This document shows, piece by piece, positions 26,176 to 35,892 of a DNA stretch of 64,000 nucleotides. The stretch's first letter is position 1. Every line of letters starts with the position of its first letter. The stretch covers positions 124,001 through 188,000 of the forward strand of contig CAVVRP010000016.1 of NCBI GenBank assembly GCA_963750715.1. Direction: 5' to 3'. Source of the stretch: JAGVSR01 sp963750715 (lineage in GTDB: Bacteria > Pseudomonadota > Alphaproteobacteria > Rhizobiales > Hyphomicrobiaceae). Under the pieces are notes generated by a model. The model was not told the DNA's origin. It saw nothing but the letters and a program-made list of their open reading frames with translations, and made no database searches. The translations under genes were made by a program, and so were the position numbers.

Positions 26176-26821
26176 TCAACGCTCCTGTGGCTCGCGAGGG
26201 TGCTTGAGGAGGGCAATCCGTTCGTCCGGCGCGTGAACGTGGAGTTCAACGAGCTTCCATCGCCAGTCGGTGAGTTTGAGCAGGCCCGTGTAATGCCGGC
26301 TGGGCGTATGCTTGTCCTCGATCTGGAGCGCGAACTGGGTCACGCCGATGAATTCGGCGCGCTTCACCCGCGACCAGAATTTCGCCACGCGCTCGGGCAA
26401 ATTGGCGAGAAGTCTTCGGCGGCTGCGGAGTGTCGGAAACGTAGCTGCGGTAAACCTTGCGATACTCGAATAACTTGGGCAGGTCGCGGGCGTTCGCATA
26501 CCGGTCGACGGCGCGATTGACCGCCGCCGTCCCGACATACGTCTTGAGCCGCTGCCAAAGTCCGGGCCGCGCCGACGGTGCGGCCGCGGTCATGGTTTCG
26601 GCAACGCTGACTTCGGCCGGCGTCGGCAGGTCCAACGCCGTGCGCATGAGGGACTGGCGCAGGGTCTCGCGCACGTTGTCCCAGTCGATCGCCCGTTCGA
26701 GATACTGGCTGTCGCCGGACAGCATTGCTTCGCGGATCGACCACGCCGTCCAGAACGGCGCGGCGACGTAACCGGCGATCAAAATCAATCCGAGCAGGGT
26801 TTTGGCGAGCAGCCTCAGCAT
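26176..26821 (-). pseudogene. DUF2939 family protein, one +1 frameshift
   Basis: The 5' part from ATG 26821 reads as a membrane-anchored start (LLAKTLLGLILIAGYVAAPFWTAW) followed by the DUF2939 body (LERAIDWDNVRETLRQSL). Near GAAGTC 26409-26414 on the plus strand one base must be dropped to continue as LANLPERVAKFWSRVKRAEF and WRWKLVELHVHAP, ending at TGA 26178-26176. Repaired length is 214 residues. DUF2939 proteins are small envelope proteins of unknown role. The shift would cost the C-terminal third of the protein. Confidence 0.7.
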
Positions 26822-26959
26822 TTCGGGTCGTCAGATCTCAAGTTTATCGTGCACTGGTCGGCAGTAAAACAGCATAATTCGGGCAAAGATCCGGCCGCTG
26901 CGGTGACGGACATTTGCCGGACCATGGCGCGGCCAGAAGAAACAGTTCTGCTTGCCAGC

Positions 26960-28078
26960 TCAGATTGCATCACCGGCGGCCGGCGAGCCGTCGTCGGTGG
27001 CGTCACAGATGTCCCGCAGAGCGGCCCAGTCATCCCGATCCAGCGCCGGTGTTGCATTGGAAGACGGCTGGTTGTCGACGAAGCGTTTCCGCTCCTCCGT
27101 CGGGGGAATGCGTGCGCAGGATGTCGATGCTGCCGATCGAATTGGCGAGTGGCAAGTCCTTCTCCTTGCTGTGAACCCGCTTGAAGAAATCGACAAATCC
27201 CAGGTGGGAAATCCCCGCCCCGCGCAGGATGCGCACGGCGTGCTCGTCGGCCTCGTGCTCCGCGCCGCGCGAGTACGACAACTGAGCCAGCAGAAGTCCG
27301 ATGTTGGTCAGCACGCCGCCGGAACCGCCGAGCATGATGTCCGTGGCGGCGCCGATGTTGCGCACGATGTTGGCTTCGGGGTGGCGTTCGATGCCGTGGC
27401 CCATCTCGTGTGCGAGGACGCCCGCAACTTCATCTGGCCCGGTTGCCTCCTCGAGCAGGCCGCCTGTCAGTACGATGCATTCGCCGGGGCTGGCGAACGC
27501 GTTGACGAGCGGCCAATCGACAACCCGCACTTTGAAAGCGTTGCCGCCTCCAGCTGCTTGTGAGAGGCGCTGGGACAGCCGGTCCAGCGCCACGCGTCCG
27601 GCAGAGGCCGTACACGTGCGATGACCATTGGTCAGGGGTTCGAGCGCCTGTTCGCCGAGAGCCACGCGGGCTCTGTCGGGCAGCATGTAAGCAATGGTTC
27701 GGGCCGGTGACAGACCAGCGATCCAGATCACGGCCACCACGACGGCGACCGCTGCGGCTGCCCACAGCCACGGCCGCAATTGGCGGATCCGAACCGCTCG
27801 CTCAGTTAATTGTGGGGGCTTCCTTCGCCAGTCGTCGAGCAAATGTCTCGTCCGGAACGAACAGCGTTGCACCCGGCCAGTGCTTGTAGGTGACGAGCGC
27901 GTCGATGTCGTATTCGGTCAACGGGTCGGATGTTGCGAGCGTGCCGTAAGGCCAGACCAGGGCAACGGCCGGTTCGGGCGAACTCGATTTCGATGCCCCG
28001 CTCGCCCAAGCGCACCCGCACTTCGGTCCATTCCGCCGAGCGCCCATCGGTGTATCTCGCAACGAAGGCGGTTCCCAT
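26960..28078 (-). pseudogene. M48-family metallopeptidase, three +1 frameshifts
   Basis: The reconstructed protein of about 371 residues starts MGTAFVARYTDG at ATG 28078 (AAGGA upstream), has a short N-terminal domain (WPYGTLATSDPLTEYDID), one membrane segment (PWLWAAAAVAVVVAVIWIAG) and an M48 peptidase domain with the zinc motif VLAHEMGHGIERH and the third ligand in EHEADEHAVRIL. One extra base is needed to explain each frame change: at GAACTC 27980-27985, in GGGGG 27814-27818, and in the GGGGGAA run 27102-27108. The downstream frame ends HPPTEERKRFVDN... to TGA 26962-26960. Substrate unknown; relatives are envelope quality-control proteases. Confidence 0.75.
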
Positions 28079-28180
28079 GTCGGGCGCATCCTTAGAGGGT
28101 GTCGCAACCGCCGGATTGTGTCGGGCTCCAGTCGCGGTGTCGCTTCGTTGGTCGCCGTGCATTATACATAACTGGTTCCA

Positions 28181-28198
28181 ATTGAATGATTATTCAAT
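28181..28198. promoter_or_regulatory. AT-rich palindrome upstream of the M48 gene
   Basis: ATTGAAT (28181-28187) and ATTCAAT (28192-28198) flank GATT. It lies about 100 bases upstream of the M48 peptidase start, in a stretch much richer in A and T than its surroundings. Candidate operator; regulator unknown. Confidence 0.35.
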
Positions 28199-28637
28199 GA
28201 GTTCAAAACTCCCGGTTGCCCCCTGCGCCGCTGCAGACCGAAGCCGCGAAGTTGCCCCTTAGCGGCCCCGCGCCCGGCCAACTCAGCGTTTACCAATCCA
28301 CCAAGAGAAAGCGGGACGACGGCCGAGGATATGGTGAACTCGGCTAAGATGTACTTTGGTCCGCGATCGGAGTTCTTGTGAAATGTTGCTTAATCGCAAC
28401 GAAGCCTTGGGAAATATGCCTCTTTTGGGCCACAAACCGGCGCGAGAAGAAGGAGATGGTTTGGGCAGCTCGGAGGCGGACCTTTGCGCGAATGCGGGAA
28501 GGGGGAAACGCTGTGCGTGCCGGCAGTAACGCGAAAAAATACACGGCATTGCTCGCATCGGTATCACCGCAGGACCCGTAGTTTTTTTGCACGGATTGCG
28601 GCTTCAGCTGCGGACGTCGCCTAAAGGCAAGGACTTC
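28199..28637. other. Gap upstream of ilvD without a recognised gene
   Basis: 439 bases. A plus-strand frame at 28378-28581 (67 residues, starting MKCCLIATKPWEICLFW) has no recognisable family and no convincing ribosome-binding site. A short inverted repeat GTTGC/GCAAC lies near 28387-28402. Otherwise it looks like a long ilvD promoter/leader region. Confidence 0.4.
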
Positions 28638-30363
28638 ATGGACGCGAAGACGTTCGATAAATCGAAACTGCCCAGCCGTCACGTCACGGTCGGCCCCACT
28701 CGTGCGCCCCATCGCTCGTATTACTATGCGATGGGTCTGACCCAAGAGCAGATCAACCGCCCGTTCGTCGGCGTCGTGTCGTGCTGGAATGAAGCCGCGC
28801 CTTGCAATATCGCGCTGATGCGTCAGGCCCAGGCTGCGAAGGACGGTGTCAACGAGGGCGGCGGTACGCCTCGTGAATTCTGCACCATCACCGTCACCGA
28901 CGGCATCGCCATGGGCCACCAGGGCATGAAGTCTTCGCTGGTTTCGCGCGAGATCATCGCTGAACTCGATCGAAGTGACGATGCGCGGTCATTGCTATGA
29001 TGCACTCGTCGGCATCGCCGGCTGCGACAAGTCTCTGCCCGGAACGATGATGGCGATGCTGCGCCTCAACGTGCCGTCGGTGTTCATGTACGGTGGCTCA
29101 ATTCTGCCCGGCAAATTCAAGGGTCGCGACGTCACCGTCGTTGATGTTTTCGAAGGCGTCGGCATGTATTCAGCGGGACGCATGTCCGACAAGGAACTGC
29201 ACGACCTCGAATGCGTCGCCTGTCCCTCAGCCGGCGCGTGCGGCGGCCAGTTCACGGCCAACACCATGGCCTGCGTTTCCGAAGCGATCGGCCTGGCGCT
29301 GCCGGGTTCTGCCGGTGCGCCCGCGCCCTATGAGAGCCGTGACGAGTATGCCGCCGCCAGCGGCCGTGCCGTCATGCGTCTTGTGGCCGACGGCATTCGC
29401 CCGCGCGACATCGCCACGCGCAAGGCTTTCGAAAATGCGGCCGTCATCGTGGCCGCCACCGGCGGATCGACCAACGCCGCGCTGCACCTACCGGCGATGG
29501 CGCACGAATGCGGCATCGAGTTTGATCTGTTCGACGTGGCGGAGATCTTCAAGCGCACGCCTTACATCGCCGATCTGAAGCCAGGCGGTAAGTACGTGGC
29601 GAAGGACGTGTTCGATATCGGCGGCGTGCCGCAGATCCTGAAAGCGCTTCTCGAAGGCGGCCATCTGCACGGAGACTGTCTCACCGTCACCGGCAAGTCG
29701 ATGGCGGAAAATCTTGAAAGCGTTATCTTCAACACGGATCAAAAGGTCGTCTATCCCGTTTCCAATCCGATATCGACGACCGGCGGTGTCGTTGGTCTCA
29801 GGGGAACGCTGGCTCCGGAAGGCGCCATCGTCAAGGTTGCCGGCATGAAGGTTCTGCAGTTCGAAGGCCCGGCCCGCTGCTTCGATTGCGAGGAAGATGC
29901 GTTTGCAGCCGTCGAGCAGGGTGGTGTGCGCGAGGGCGAGGTTATCGTTATTCGCTACGAAGGGCCCAAGGGCGGTCCGGGAATGCGCGAAATGCTGTCC
30001 ACAACGGCGGCGCTGTACGGACGGGGCATGGGCGACAAGGTCGCTCTAATCACCGACGGCCGTTTCTCGGGCGCGACGCGTGGTTTCTGCATCGGCCATA
30101 TCGGACCGGAGGCCGCCGTCGGCGGACCGATCGGACTGCTGCACGACGGAGACATCATCGCGATCGATGCCGACAAGGGTACGCTCGACGTCAAGCTGAC
30201 GGCCGCAGAACTGGAAGCGCGCCGCCGCGCGTGGAAAGCGCCGGCGAACGCCTATCAGAGCGGCGCACTGAGGAAATTCGCAGATCAGGTCGGACCAGCG
30301 CGAAACGGCGCCGTTACGCATCCTGGCGGAAAGGCGGAAGTCTTCTGTTATGCAGATATCTAG
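28638..30363 (+). pseudogene. ilvD: Dihydroxy-acid dehydratase, one +1 frameshift
   Basis: The enzyme dehydrates dihydroxy-acids in valine, leucine and isoleucine synthesis using an Fe-S cluster. The first frame from ATG 28638 (AAGG upstream) carries VVSCWNEAAPCN and ITVTDGIAMGHQGMKSSL, then breaks. Dropping one A at GAACTC 28962-28967 gives REIIADSIEVTMRGHCYDAL, as the family requires, and continues with GCDKSLPGTMMAML, CPSAGACGGQFTANTM and GRFSGATRGFCIGHIGPEA to TAG 30361-30363. Repaired length is 574 residues, normal for the family. The next gene overlaps the ilvD end by 14 bases, so coupling looks preserved. Confidence 0.9.
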
Positions 30364-31384
30364 ATCGGTTATTCGGCTCGCTACCTGTGTGGCGCTGCCT
30401 GTCATCATCGCTTCGGCTGGCGCCGGGACTTTGCCGTTCCCGTCGGCTCGAGAGGCGCTCAAGCAGGGCATGAGTGCGTACCAGGGCGGGTATTACGAAA
30501 TCGCAATTCCTGCGCTCGAGCATGCGGCGGCGGCGAAGGAGTTCATGGCCGAATACTACTTGGCGCGGATCTACTCCGATAATAATGGCGCGCATACCGA
30601 TCACCCCAAAGCCTATATGCTGTTCCAGAGCATCGCTGACGAGTATGCAGATGCCGATCCCGACGATGATCCTCGCGCGCCCTACGTCGGCAAGTCGCTC
30701 ACCGCGCTCGGTGCCTACGTGAAACGCGGGCTGCCTGAGATCGGCCTCAAGCCTGATCCGCAGCGTGCCGCTTTCTACTTCATGAACGCTTCGTCGACTT
30801 TTAACGACGAAGACGCGCAGTTCGAACTCGCGAAGATGCAGTTGCGAGGCGAAGGCGTAGACGAAGACGTCTCCACGGCTCGCCACTGGCTGTCCAGACT
30901 GAGCCAGAACGGTCATGCAGGAGCGCAGGCGTTCCTTGCGGATCTGCTGTGGCGGGGCAAATACATGGACGCCGATCAGCCCCGCGCGCTCGCCCTTATC
31001 GCAGTCGCCGTGCAGAACGCGCCGCCCTACGAGCGGCTGTGGATCGAGGATATCTACCAGAACATCTACTGCGGGGCGGGCGAAGGCATTCGCAAGCAGG
31101 CAACGGGCATCGTTGCCGAATGGGGCAACCACTATGGCCGCAAGCCCGAAACGCAGGACCGATCGGGGCTTGGCACTCTCGTGACGGCGCTCGAGCGGAC
31201 CTGCCAGAACGGCGAGCCGGTTGGCCAGATCCACAACCTCGGACCGCGCGGGGAAGCCGAAGCCAAAGTCATCGAGGCTGTTCCTCGCATGCCCACACCT
31301 GCAGTCGGTGCCGCGGCGGGGTTCAGCTTCGGAAGCACAGCGCCCAGCCTGCGGGAAATTGGCCGCGACGGCCAGGAACGCTGA
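30350..31384 (+). CDS. Secreted Sel1-repeat protein, ExoR-like
   Basis: 344 residues with a signal peptide (LATCVALPVIIASAGAG). Tandem Sel1/TPR helices follow: AEYYLARIYSDNNGAHTDHP, DAQFELAKMQLRGEGVDED, TARHWLSRLSQNGHAGAQAF and ADLLWRGKYMDADQPRALA. The arrangement and the SAYQGGYYEIAIPALEHAA opening resemble ExoR, the periplasmic rhizobial repressor that holds the ExoS sensor kinase in check. About 70 extra C-terminal residues are low-complexity. No exoS/chvI pair is nearby, so the regulatory role is inference. It overlaps ilvD by 14 bases. Confidence 0.75.
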   Translation: MQISRSVIRLATCVALPVIIASAGAGTLPFPSAREALKQGMSAYQGGYYEIAIPALEHAAAAKEFMAEYYLARIYSDNNGAHTDHPKAYMLFQSIADEYADADPDDDPRAPYVGKSLTALGAYVKRGLPEIGLKPDPQRAAFYFMNASSTFNDEDAQFELAKMQLRGEGVDEDVSTARHWLSRLSQNGHAGAQAFLADLLWRGKYMDADQPRALALIAVAVQNAPPYERLWIEDIYQNIYCGAGEGIRKQATGIVAEWGNHYGRKPETQDRSGLGTLVTALERTCQNGEPVGQIHNLGPRGEAEAKVIEAVPRMPTPAVGAAAGFSFGSTAPSLREIGRDGQER

Positions 31385-31397
31385 CCTTATCGGCTAA

Positions 31398-32180
31398 TCA
31401 AACGTCGAGCACGACCCAGGCCGGGGCATGGTCCGAAGGTTTTTCCCAGCCGCGCGTGAACTTGTCGACGCCTGCCTGCGACAGCCGGTCGGCTGCCTGC
31501 GGCGAGAGCAGAAGATGATCGATGCGGATACCGTCGTCCTTCTGCCAGGCGCCCGCCTGATAATCCCAGAACGTATAGATGCCGGGTTCAGGATGGCAGC
31601 TGCGCACCGCATCCGTGAAACCGAGATTCAGAAGTGACTGGAACGCCAAGCGGCTTTCGGGCTGAAACAACGCGTCGCTCGTCCAGGCCGCCGGACGCTT
31701 GGCGTCATGCGGCTGGGGAATGACGTTGTAGTCGCCGGCCAGAACAACGGGAGCCTCGTGCGTCAGCAGTCGCATGGCGTGCTCTTCGAAGCGGCGCATC
31801 CAGGCGAGCTTGTAGGCGAACTTGTCCGAGCCGATCGGATTGCCGTTGGGAAGGTAAAGACAGCCGATGCGGACGGCGCCTCCCGTCGCGGTGACGGTGG
31901 CCTCGATATAGCGGGCATTCTTGTCGGTCTCATCGCCCGGCAGGCGGCGCATGACGTCTTCAAGTGGATGCCGGGAAAGAATCGCGACACCGTTGAAACC
32001 CTTCTGGCCGTGCGTCACAACATTGTAGCCCAGTTCCTGGAACACTTCGGCGGGAAAGCCTTCGTCGACGCTCTTGATCTCCTGAAGGCAGAGCACGTCT
32101 GGAGCAGCCTCGCGCACGTAGGCCGCCGCGCCGTCGATGCGAGCCTTCACGCCGTTGACGTTCCAGGTGACGATTTTCAT
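31398..32180 (-). CDS. xth: Exodeoxyribonuclease III
   Basis: 260 residues from ATG 32180, full length. The AP endonuclease / 3'-5' exonuclease acts in base-excision repair. Metal-site and catalytic motifs are all present: MKIVTWNVNGVKARI, CLQEIKSVDEGFP, RIGCLYLPNGNPIGSDKF, LAGDYNVIPQPHDAK and the C-terminal PSDHAPAWVVLDV. It is convergent with the ExoR-like gene and is followed upstream by erpA in the same orientation. Confidence 0.95.
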   Translation of the reverse strand: MKIVTWNVNGVKARIDGAAAYVREAAPDVLCLQEIKSVDEGFPAEVFQELGYNVVTHGQKGFNGVAILSRHPLEDVMRRLPGDETDKNARYIEATVTATGGAVRIGCLYLPNGNPIGSDKFAYKLAWMRRFEEHAMRLLTHEAPVVLAGDYNVIPQPHDAKRPAAWTSDALFQPESRLAFQSLLNLGFTDAVRSCHPEPGIYTFWDYQAGAWQKDDGIRIDHLLLSPQAADRLSQAGVDKFTRGWEKPSDHAPAWVVLDV

Positions 32181-32223
32181 GACTGGCGATCCCGTGCCTC
32201 GTGCCGCGACACGAGCCGTCAGT

Positions 32224-32568
32224 CTACAACGAGAAGCTCGTGCCGCACCCGCACGACGCACTGGCCTGCGGGTTATGGATCTTGAACGATGCGCCGATGA
32301 GATCGTCGACGAAATCGATTTCCGAGCCTGCAAGGTATTCGAGCGATATAGGGTCGATCAACACGGTTGCCTCGCCGCGCTCTAGCACGATGTCGTCGTC
32401 GGCGCGCTGTTGCGTCAGGTCGAATTTGTACTGGAAGCCCGAGCAGCCGCCCCCTTCCACCGCGATGCGCAGTACCGTGCCCGGCGTCTCGCCGCCGATG
32501 ATCTCGGCGATCCGGCGGGCGGCGCGCTCCGTCAGGGTGACTTGGGTTTCGATTGCAGCTGTGGTCAT
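32224..32568 (-). CDS. erpA: Iron-sulfur cluster insertion protein (A-type carrier)
   Basis: 114 residues from ATG 32568 (GAGGCGAGA upstream). The three conserved cysteines are in VEGGGCSGFQYKF and SCGCGTSFSL, the layout of A-type carriers that pass Fe-S clusters to apo-enzymes. ERAARRIAEII at the start is typical. By size and the EGGGCSGF motif it fits ErpA rather than SufA. It precedes xth on the minus strand and is divergent from dgt. Confidence 0.92.
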   Translation of the reverse strand: MTTAAIETQVTLTERAARRIAEIIGGETPGTVLRIAVEGGGCSGFQYKFDLTQQRADDDIVLERGEATVLIDPISLEYLAGSEIDFVDDLIGASFKIHNPQASASCGCGTSFSL

Positions 32569-32737
32569 GGTCTCGCCTCGTGTCTTCGCATCCGCGCCCC
32601 GGGGCATGCCCGTTGCGCCGCGGCGCGGAATTGCGCATTGAACATAGGAGTTCGCCGCGTCAAGTCAAACCTGGCAGCCGAATAGTGCCTCTAATAGTGC
32701 CTCTACAAGGGTGCTCTCAGGAGGGTCGGAAAGACAC

Positions 32738-33979
32738 ATGGGGCTTTCGCAGTCGAGAGATCACGCGCGCGGGGGTTATGGCGAGGATCTGTCGCCGGGC
32801 GAGCGCTCGCCGGCCCGATATAGCGCCAGCGCGGTCGCCTCGCGCGGGCGGTTGCATGCCGAGGCCGAATGCACCACCCGCAGCGCCTTTCAGCGCGATC
32901 GCGACCGCGTGCTGCACGCGACATCGTTTCGCCGCCTCACTCATAAAACCCAAGTATTCGTCTATCACGAGGGCGACCACTACCGGACGCGCCTGACTCA
33001 CAGCCTTGAAGTGGCGCAGATCGCGCGCACGATCGCCCGCCAGTTGCGGCTCGACGAAGACCTGGCCGAAGTCCTGTCGCTCGCCCACGACCTCGGCCAC
33101 ACCCCGTTCGGACATGCCGGAGAGCGGGCGCTCGACGCTGCCCTCAAGAATTTCGGCGGCTTCGACCACAATGCGCAGAGTCTGCGCGCCGTCATGTATC
33201 TCGAGCGCAAGTACGCCGATTTCGATGGCTTCAATCTGACGTGGGAAACGCTGGAAGGTCTCGCCAAGCACAACGGTCCCATGGTCGGCGGCAAAGGAGC
33301 AGCGGCGACGCTGAAGGTCATTCGGCGGCTCGAAGGCTGGCGCAGCCTGGAACCGGAGCGCTGGGCCTCGGCTGAAGCCCAGGTTGCGGCCCTGTCCGAC
33401 GACATCGCGTATCTCTCGCACGACGTCGACGACGGTCTGCGCGCCGGATTACTGACGCTCGCCGATTTCAATGGCGTGGCGCTCGCCGGGCCTATCGTCG
33501 AGGACGTGGTCGGCCGCAAGCGGTCTGCCGCCGATGCCCGCGACATCTTCGAGGTCACGCGGCGCATGATCACGCGGCTCATCGGCGATGTCGTCGCGCA
33601 GTCGCGGCTTCGTCTTGCAGAACTCGCCCCACGCTCACCCGACGACATCCGCGCCTGGAACGGTCCCGTGGTGGCGTTCTCGGCCGCAACCCACGACGAC
33701 ATGGACGCATTGAAGGCGTACTTGTTCGAAAGGGTCTATCGGCACCCGCGCGTGACGCGTGTCATGTCGGATGCTGAGAAGATTGTCGCGGACCTGTTCT
33801 CCCGGTACTCCGATTTCGCTGATCCGGTTGCGCTTCCCGAGGCCTGGATGGTGATGATGCGCGGCCTCGATGAGCGGCGGCAGGCGCGTCTTGCGGCCGA
33901 TTATCTCGCTGGCCAGACCGACCGGTATGCCATCGACGAGCATCGCCGCCTGTTTACATCGACGCCGGAACTGCGTTAG
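32738..33979 (+). CDS. dgt: Deoxyguanosinetriphosphate triphosphohydrolase-like HD protein
   Basis: 413 residues from ATG 32738 (AGGAGGG about 13 bases upstream). The HD-domain metal ligands are visible: RTRLTHSLEVAQIA, then LAHDLGHTPFGHAGE, with the later catalytic Asp in LSDDIAYLSHDVDDGL. FDHNAQSLR and the N-terminal RSAFQRDRDRVLHATSFRRL are family-typical. Such enzymes hydrolyse dNTPs to nucleoside and triphosphate. It heads the conserved run towards argS and the SPOR gene. Confidence 0.9.
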   Translation: MGLSQSRDHARGGYGEDLSPGERSPARYSASAVASRGRLHAEAECTTRSAFQRDRDRVLHATSFRRLTHKTQVFVYHEGDHYRTRLTHSLEVAQIARTIARQLRLDEDLAEVLSLAHDLGHTPFGHAGERALDAALKNFGGFDHNAQSLRAVMYLERKYADFDGFNLTWETLEGLAKHNGPMVGGKGAAATLKVIRRLEGWRSLEPERWASAEAQVAALSDDIAYLSHDVDDGLRAGLLTLADFNGVALAGPIVEDVVGRKRSAADARDIFEVTRRMITRLIGDVVAQSRLRLAELAPRSPDDIRAWNGPVVAFSAATHDDMDALKAYLFERVYRHPRVTRVMSDAEKIVADLFSRYSDFADPVALPEAWMVMMRGLDERRQARLAADYLAGQTDRYAIDEHRRLFTSTPELR

Positions 33980-34034
33980 GCCTCGCCCGTCCGCCGCGAA
34001 GCGCGGACATAGGACCGCCGAGGACCTCTCCCAG

Positions 34035-35832
34035 ATGAACGTGTTCGCCGAAGTCGAAGCCCGCATAAGAGTGGCGCTCGAGGACTTGAAAAGTGCCGGG
34101 GTCCTCCCCGCCGATGTCGACACTGCGAAGGTGGAGGCGGAAGCGCCCCGCGATGCCGCTCACGGCGATTTCGCGACCAATGCCGCGATGGTGCTGGCCA
34201 AGCCCGCCCGCATGAAGCCGCGCGACATAGCGGAGGCGCTGAAGGCCAGAACTCGATGCGAGCGGCGCGTTCGAAAAAGTCGAGATTGCCGGGCCAGGCT
34301 TCATCAACTTGTCGGTCGGCCCGCAATTGTGGCGCTCGTTGATCCAGTCCATTCTCGCCGACGGGCCCGGCTATGGCCGCGTCGGTCTTGGCCGCAACGA
34401 GCGCGTCAACGTCGAGTACGTGTCGGCCAATCCAACCGGGCCGATGCATGTCGGTCATTGCCGCGGCGCTGTGTTCGGGGATGCGCTGGCCAACCTGCTT
34501 GCCTTCGCCGGCTACGATGTGACGCGCGAATACTACATCAACGATGCCGGAGGGCAGGTAGACGTGCTCGCCCGTTCCGCGCACCTGCGCTACCGCGAGG
34601 CCCTTGGCCAAGACATCGGCCCCATTCCCGAAGGTCTTTATCCCGGCGACTACTTGAAGCCGGTCGGCGCGGCGCTGGCAAAAAAGTATAGCCGGCAGCT
34701 CGTCAGCAAACCGGAGAGCGCGTGGCTCGATGAAGTTCGTGCTTTCGCCATCGACGCCATGCTGGCGATGATCAAGGACGACCTAGCTGCCCTCAACATC
34801 AGCCACGACGTGTTCGTGTCGGAGGCCTCCCTGACGAGGGGAGGAAGCGACAAAGTGCGCGCCGCGATCGATGCGCTGCGCGCCAAGGATCTCATTTACG
34901 AGGGCCGGCTCGAAAAGCCGAAAGGGCATAACGACGAGGAATGGGAAGATCGCGAGCAGACGCTGTTTCGTTCGACCACATTTGGCGACGAGGCCGACCG
35001 GGCCCTGCAGAAGTCCGACGGCAGCTATACCTACTTCGCTGGCGATATCGCCTATCACTACGACAAGCTGCAGCGCGGCTACCGGCATCTGATCAACGTC
35101 TTTGGCGCCGACCATATCGGATACATTCCGCGCATGCTGTTCGCGGTCGCCGCATTCGCGGGCGGCAAGGCCGACACCACGACCTGGCGCACGGACGGGG
35201 GCACGGCGGACCTGCAGATCAAGGTCGTACAACTCGTCAAGCTGTTCAAAGGCGGCGAGCCGTTCAAGATGTCAAAGCGAGCGGGCACGTTCGTCACTCT
35301 GCGCGATGTCGTCGACGAGGTCGGCCGCGACCCGGTGCGGTTCATGATGCTCTATCGCAAGGAACTGGAGCCGCTCGATTTCGACTTCTCCAAGGTCACG
35401 GAACAGTCGAAGGACAACCCCGTATTCTACGTCCAGTACGCCCACGCCCGGGCCGCGAGTGTGTTTCGCAACGTCGCCCAACAGATGCCGTCTCTCGACA
35501 TCACTCCCGCAGCGCTCGCTTCCGCAGACCTGTCGCGGTTGACGGATGAAGCAGAAATCACCCTCGTCAAGCAGTTGGCGCTCTTCCCCAAGCTCATCAG
35601 CGGCGCGGCGATTGCGCGCGAACCGCACAGGGTGGCGTTCTATCTCTATGAATTGGCTTCATCATTTCACGGACTTTGGACGCGAGGCAATGATTTGCCA
35701 CATTTGCGCTTTATCCAGGCCGGGGACAGTGAGCTGACCTCGGCGCGATGCGCGTTGATTGCGGCGACGAAGCAGGTGATATCCTCAGGATTAACTGTTC
35801 TAGGCGTCGAGGCGCCGGAGTCCATGCGCTAA
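34035..35832 (+). pseudogene. argS: Arginine--tRNA ligase, one +1 frameshift
   Basis: The enzyme charges tRNA-Arg and is essential. The N-terminal frame from ATG 34035 has the Arg-S N domain (DAAHGDFATNAAMVLAKPA). At GAACTC 34249-34254 one A must be removed to continue KARLDASGAFEKVEIAGPG and the catalytic core: VEYVSANPTGPMHVGHCRG (HIGH-like HVGH), GADHIGYIPRML, KMSKRAGTFVTL (KMSKR), with the anticodon-binding C terminus ending APESMR. Repaired length is 598 residues, normal. A truly broken sole argS would be lethal, so a sequence error is the likeliest reading. Confidence 0.93.
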
Positions 35833-35892
35833 ACTGCTGATTCTTCCGAGTATGGGCTCGGCGACGGATTTTTACGGGCAGGGAACAACGAT

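Noticed and set aside
28638..35832. Programmed ribosomal frameshifting as the cause of the broken ilvD and argS
   Set aside because: No slippery heptamer or downstream pseudoknot is apparent, the shifts occur in different genes and up to three times in one gene, and most share the GAANTC context instead.
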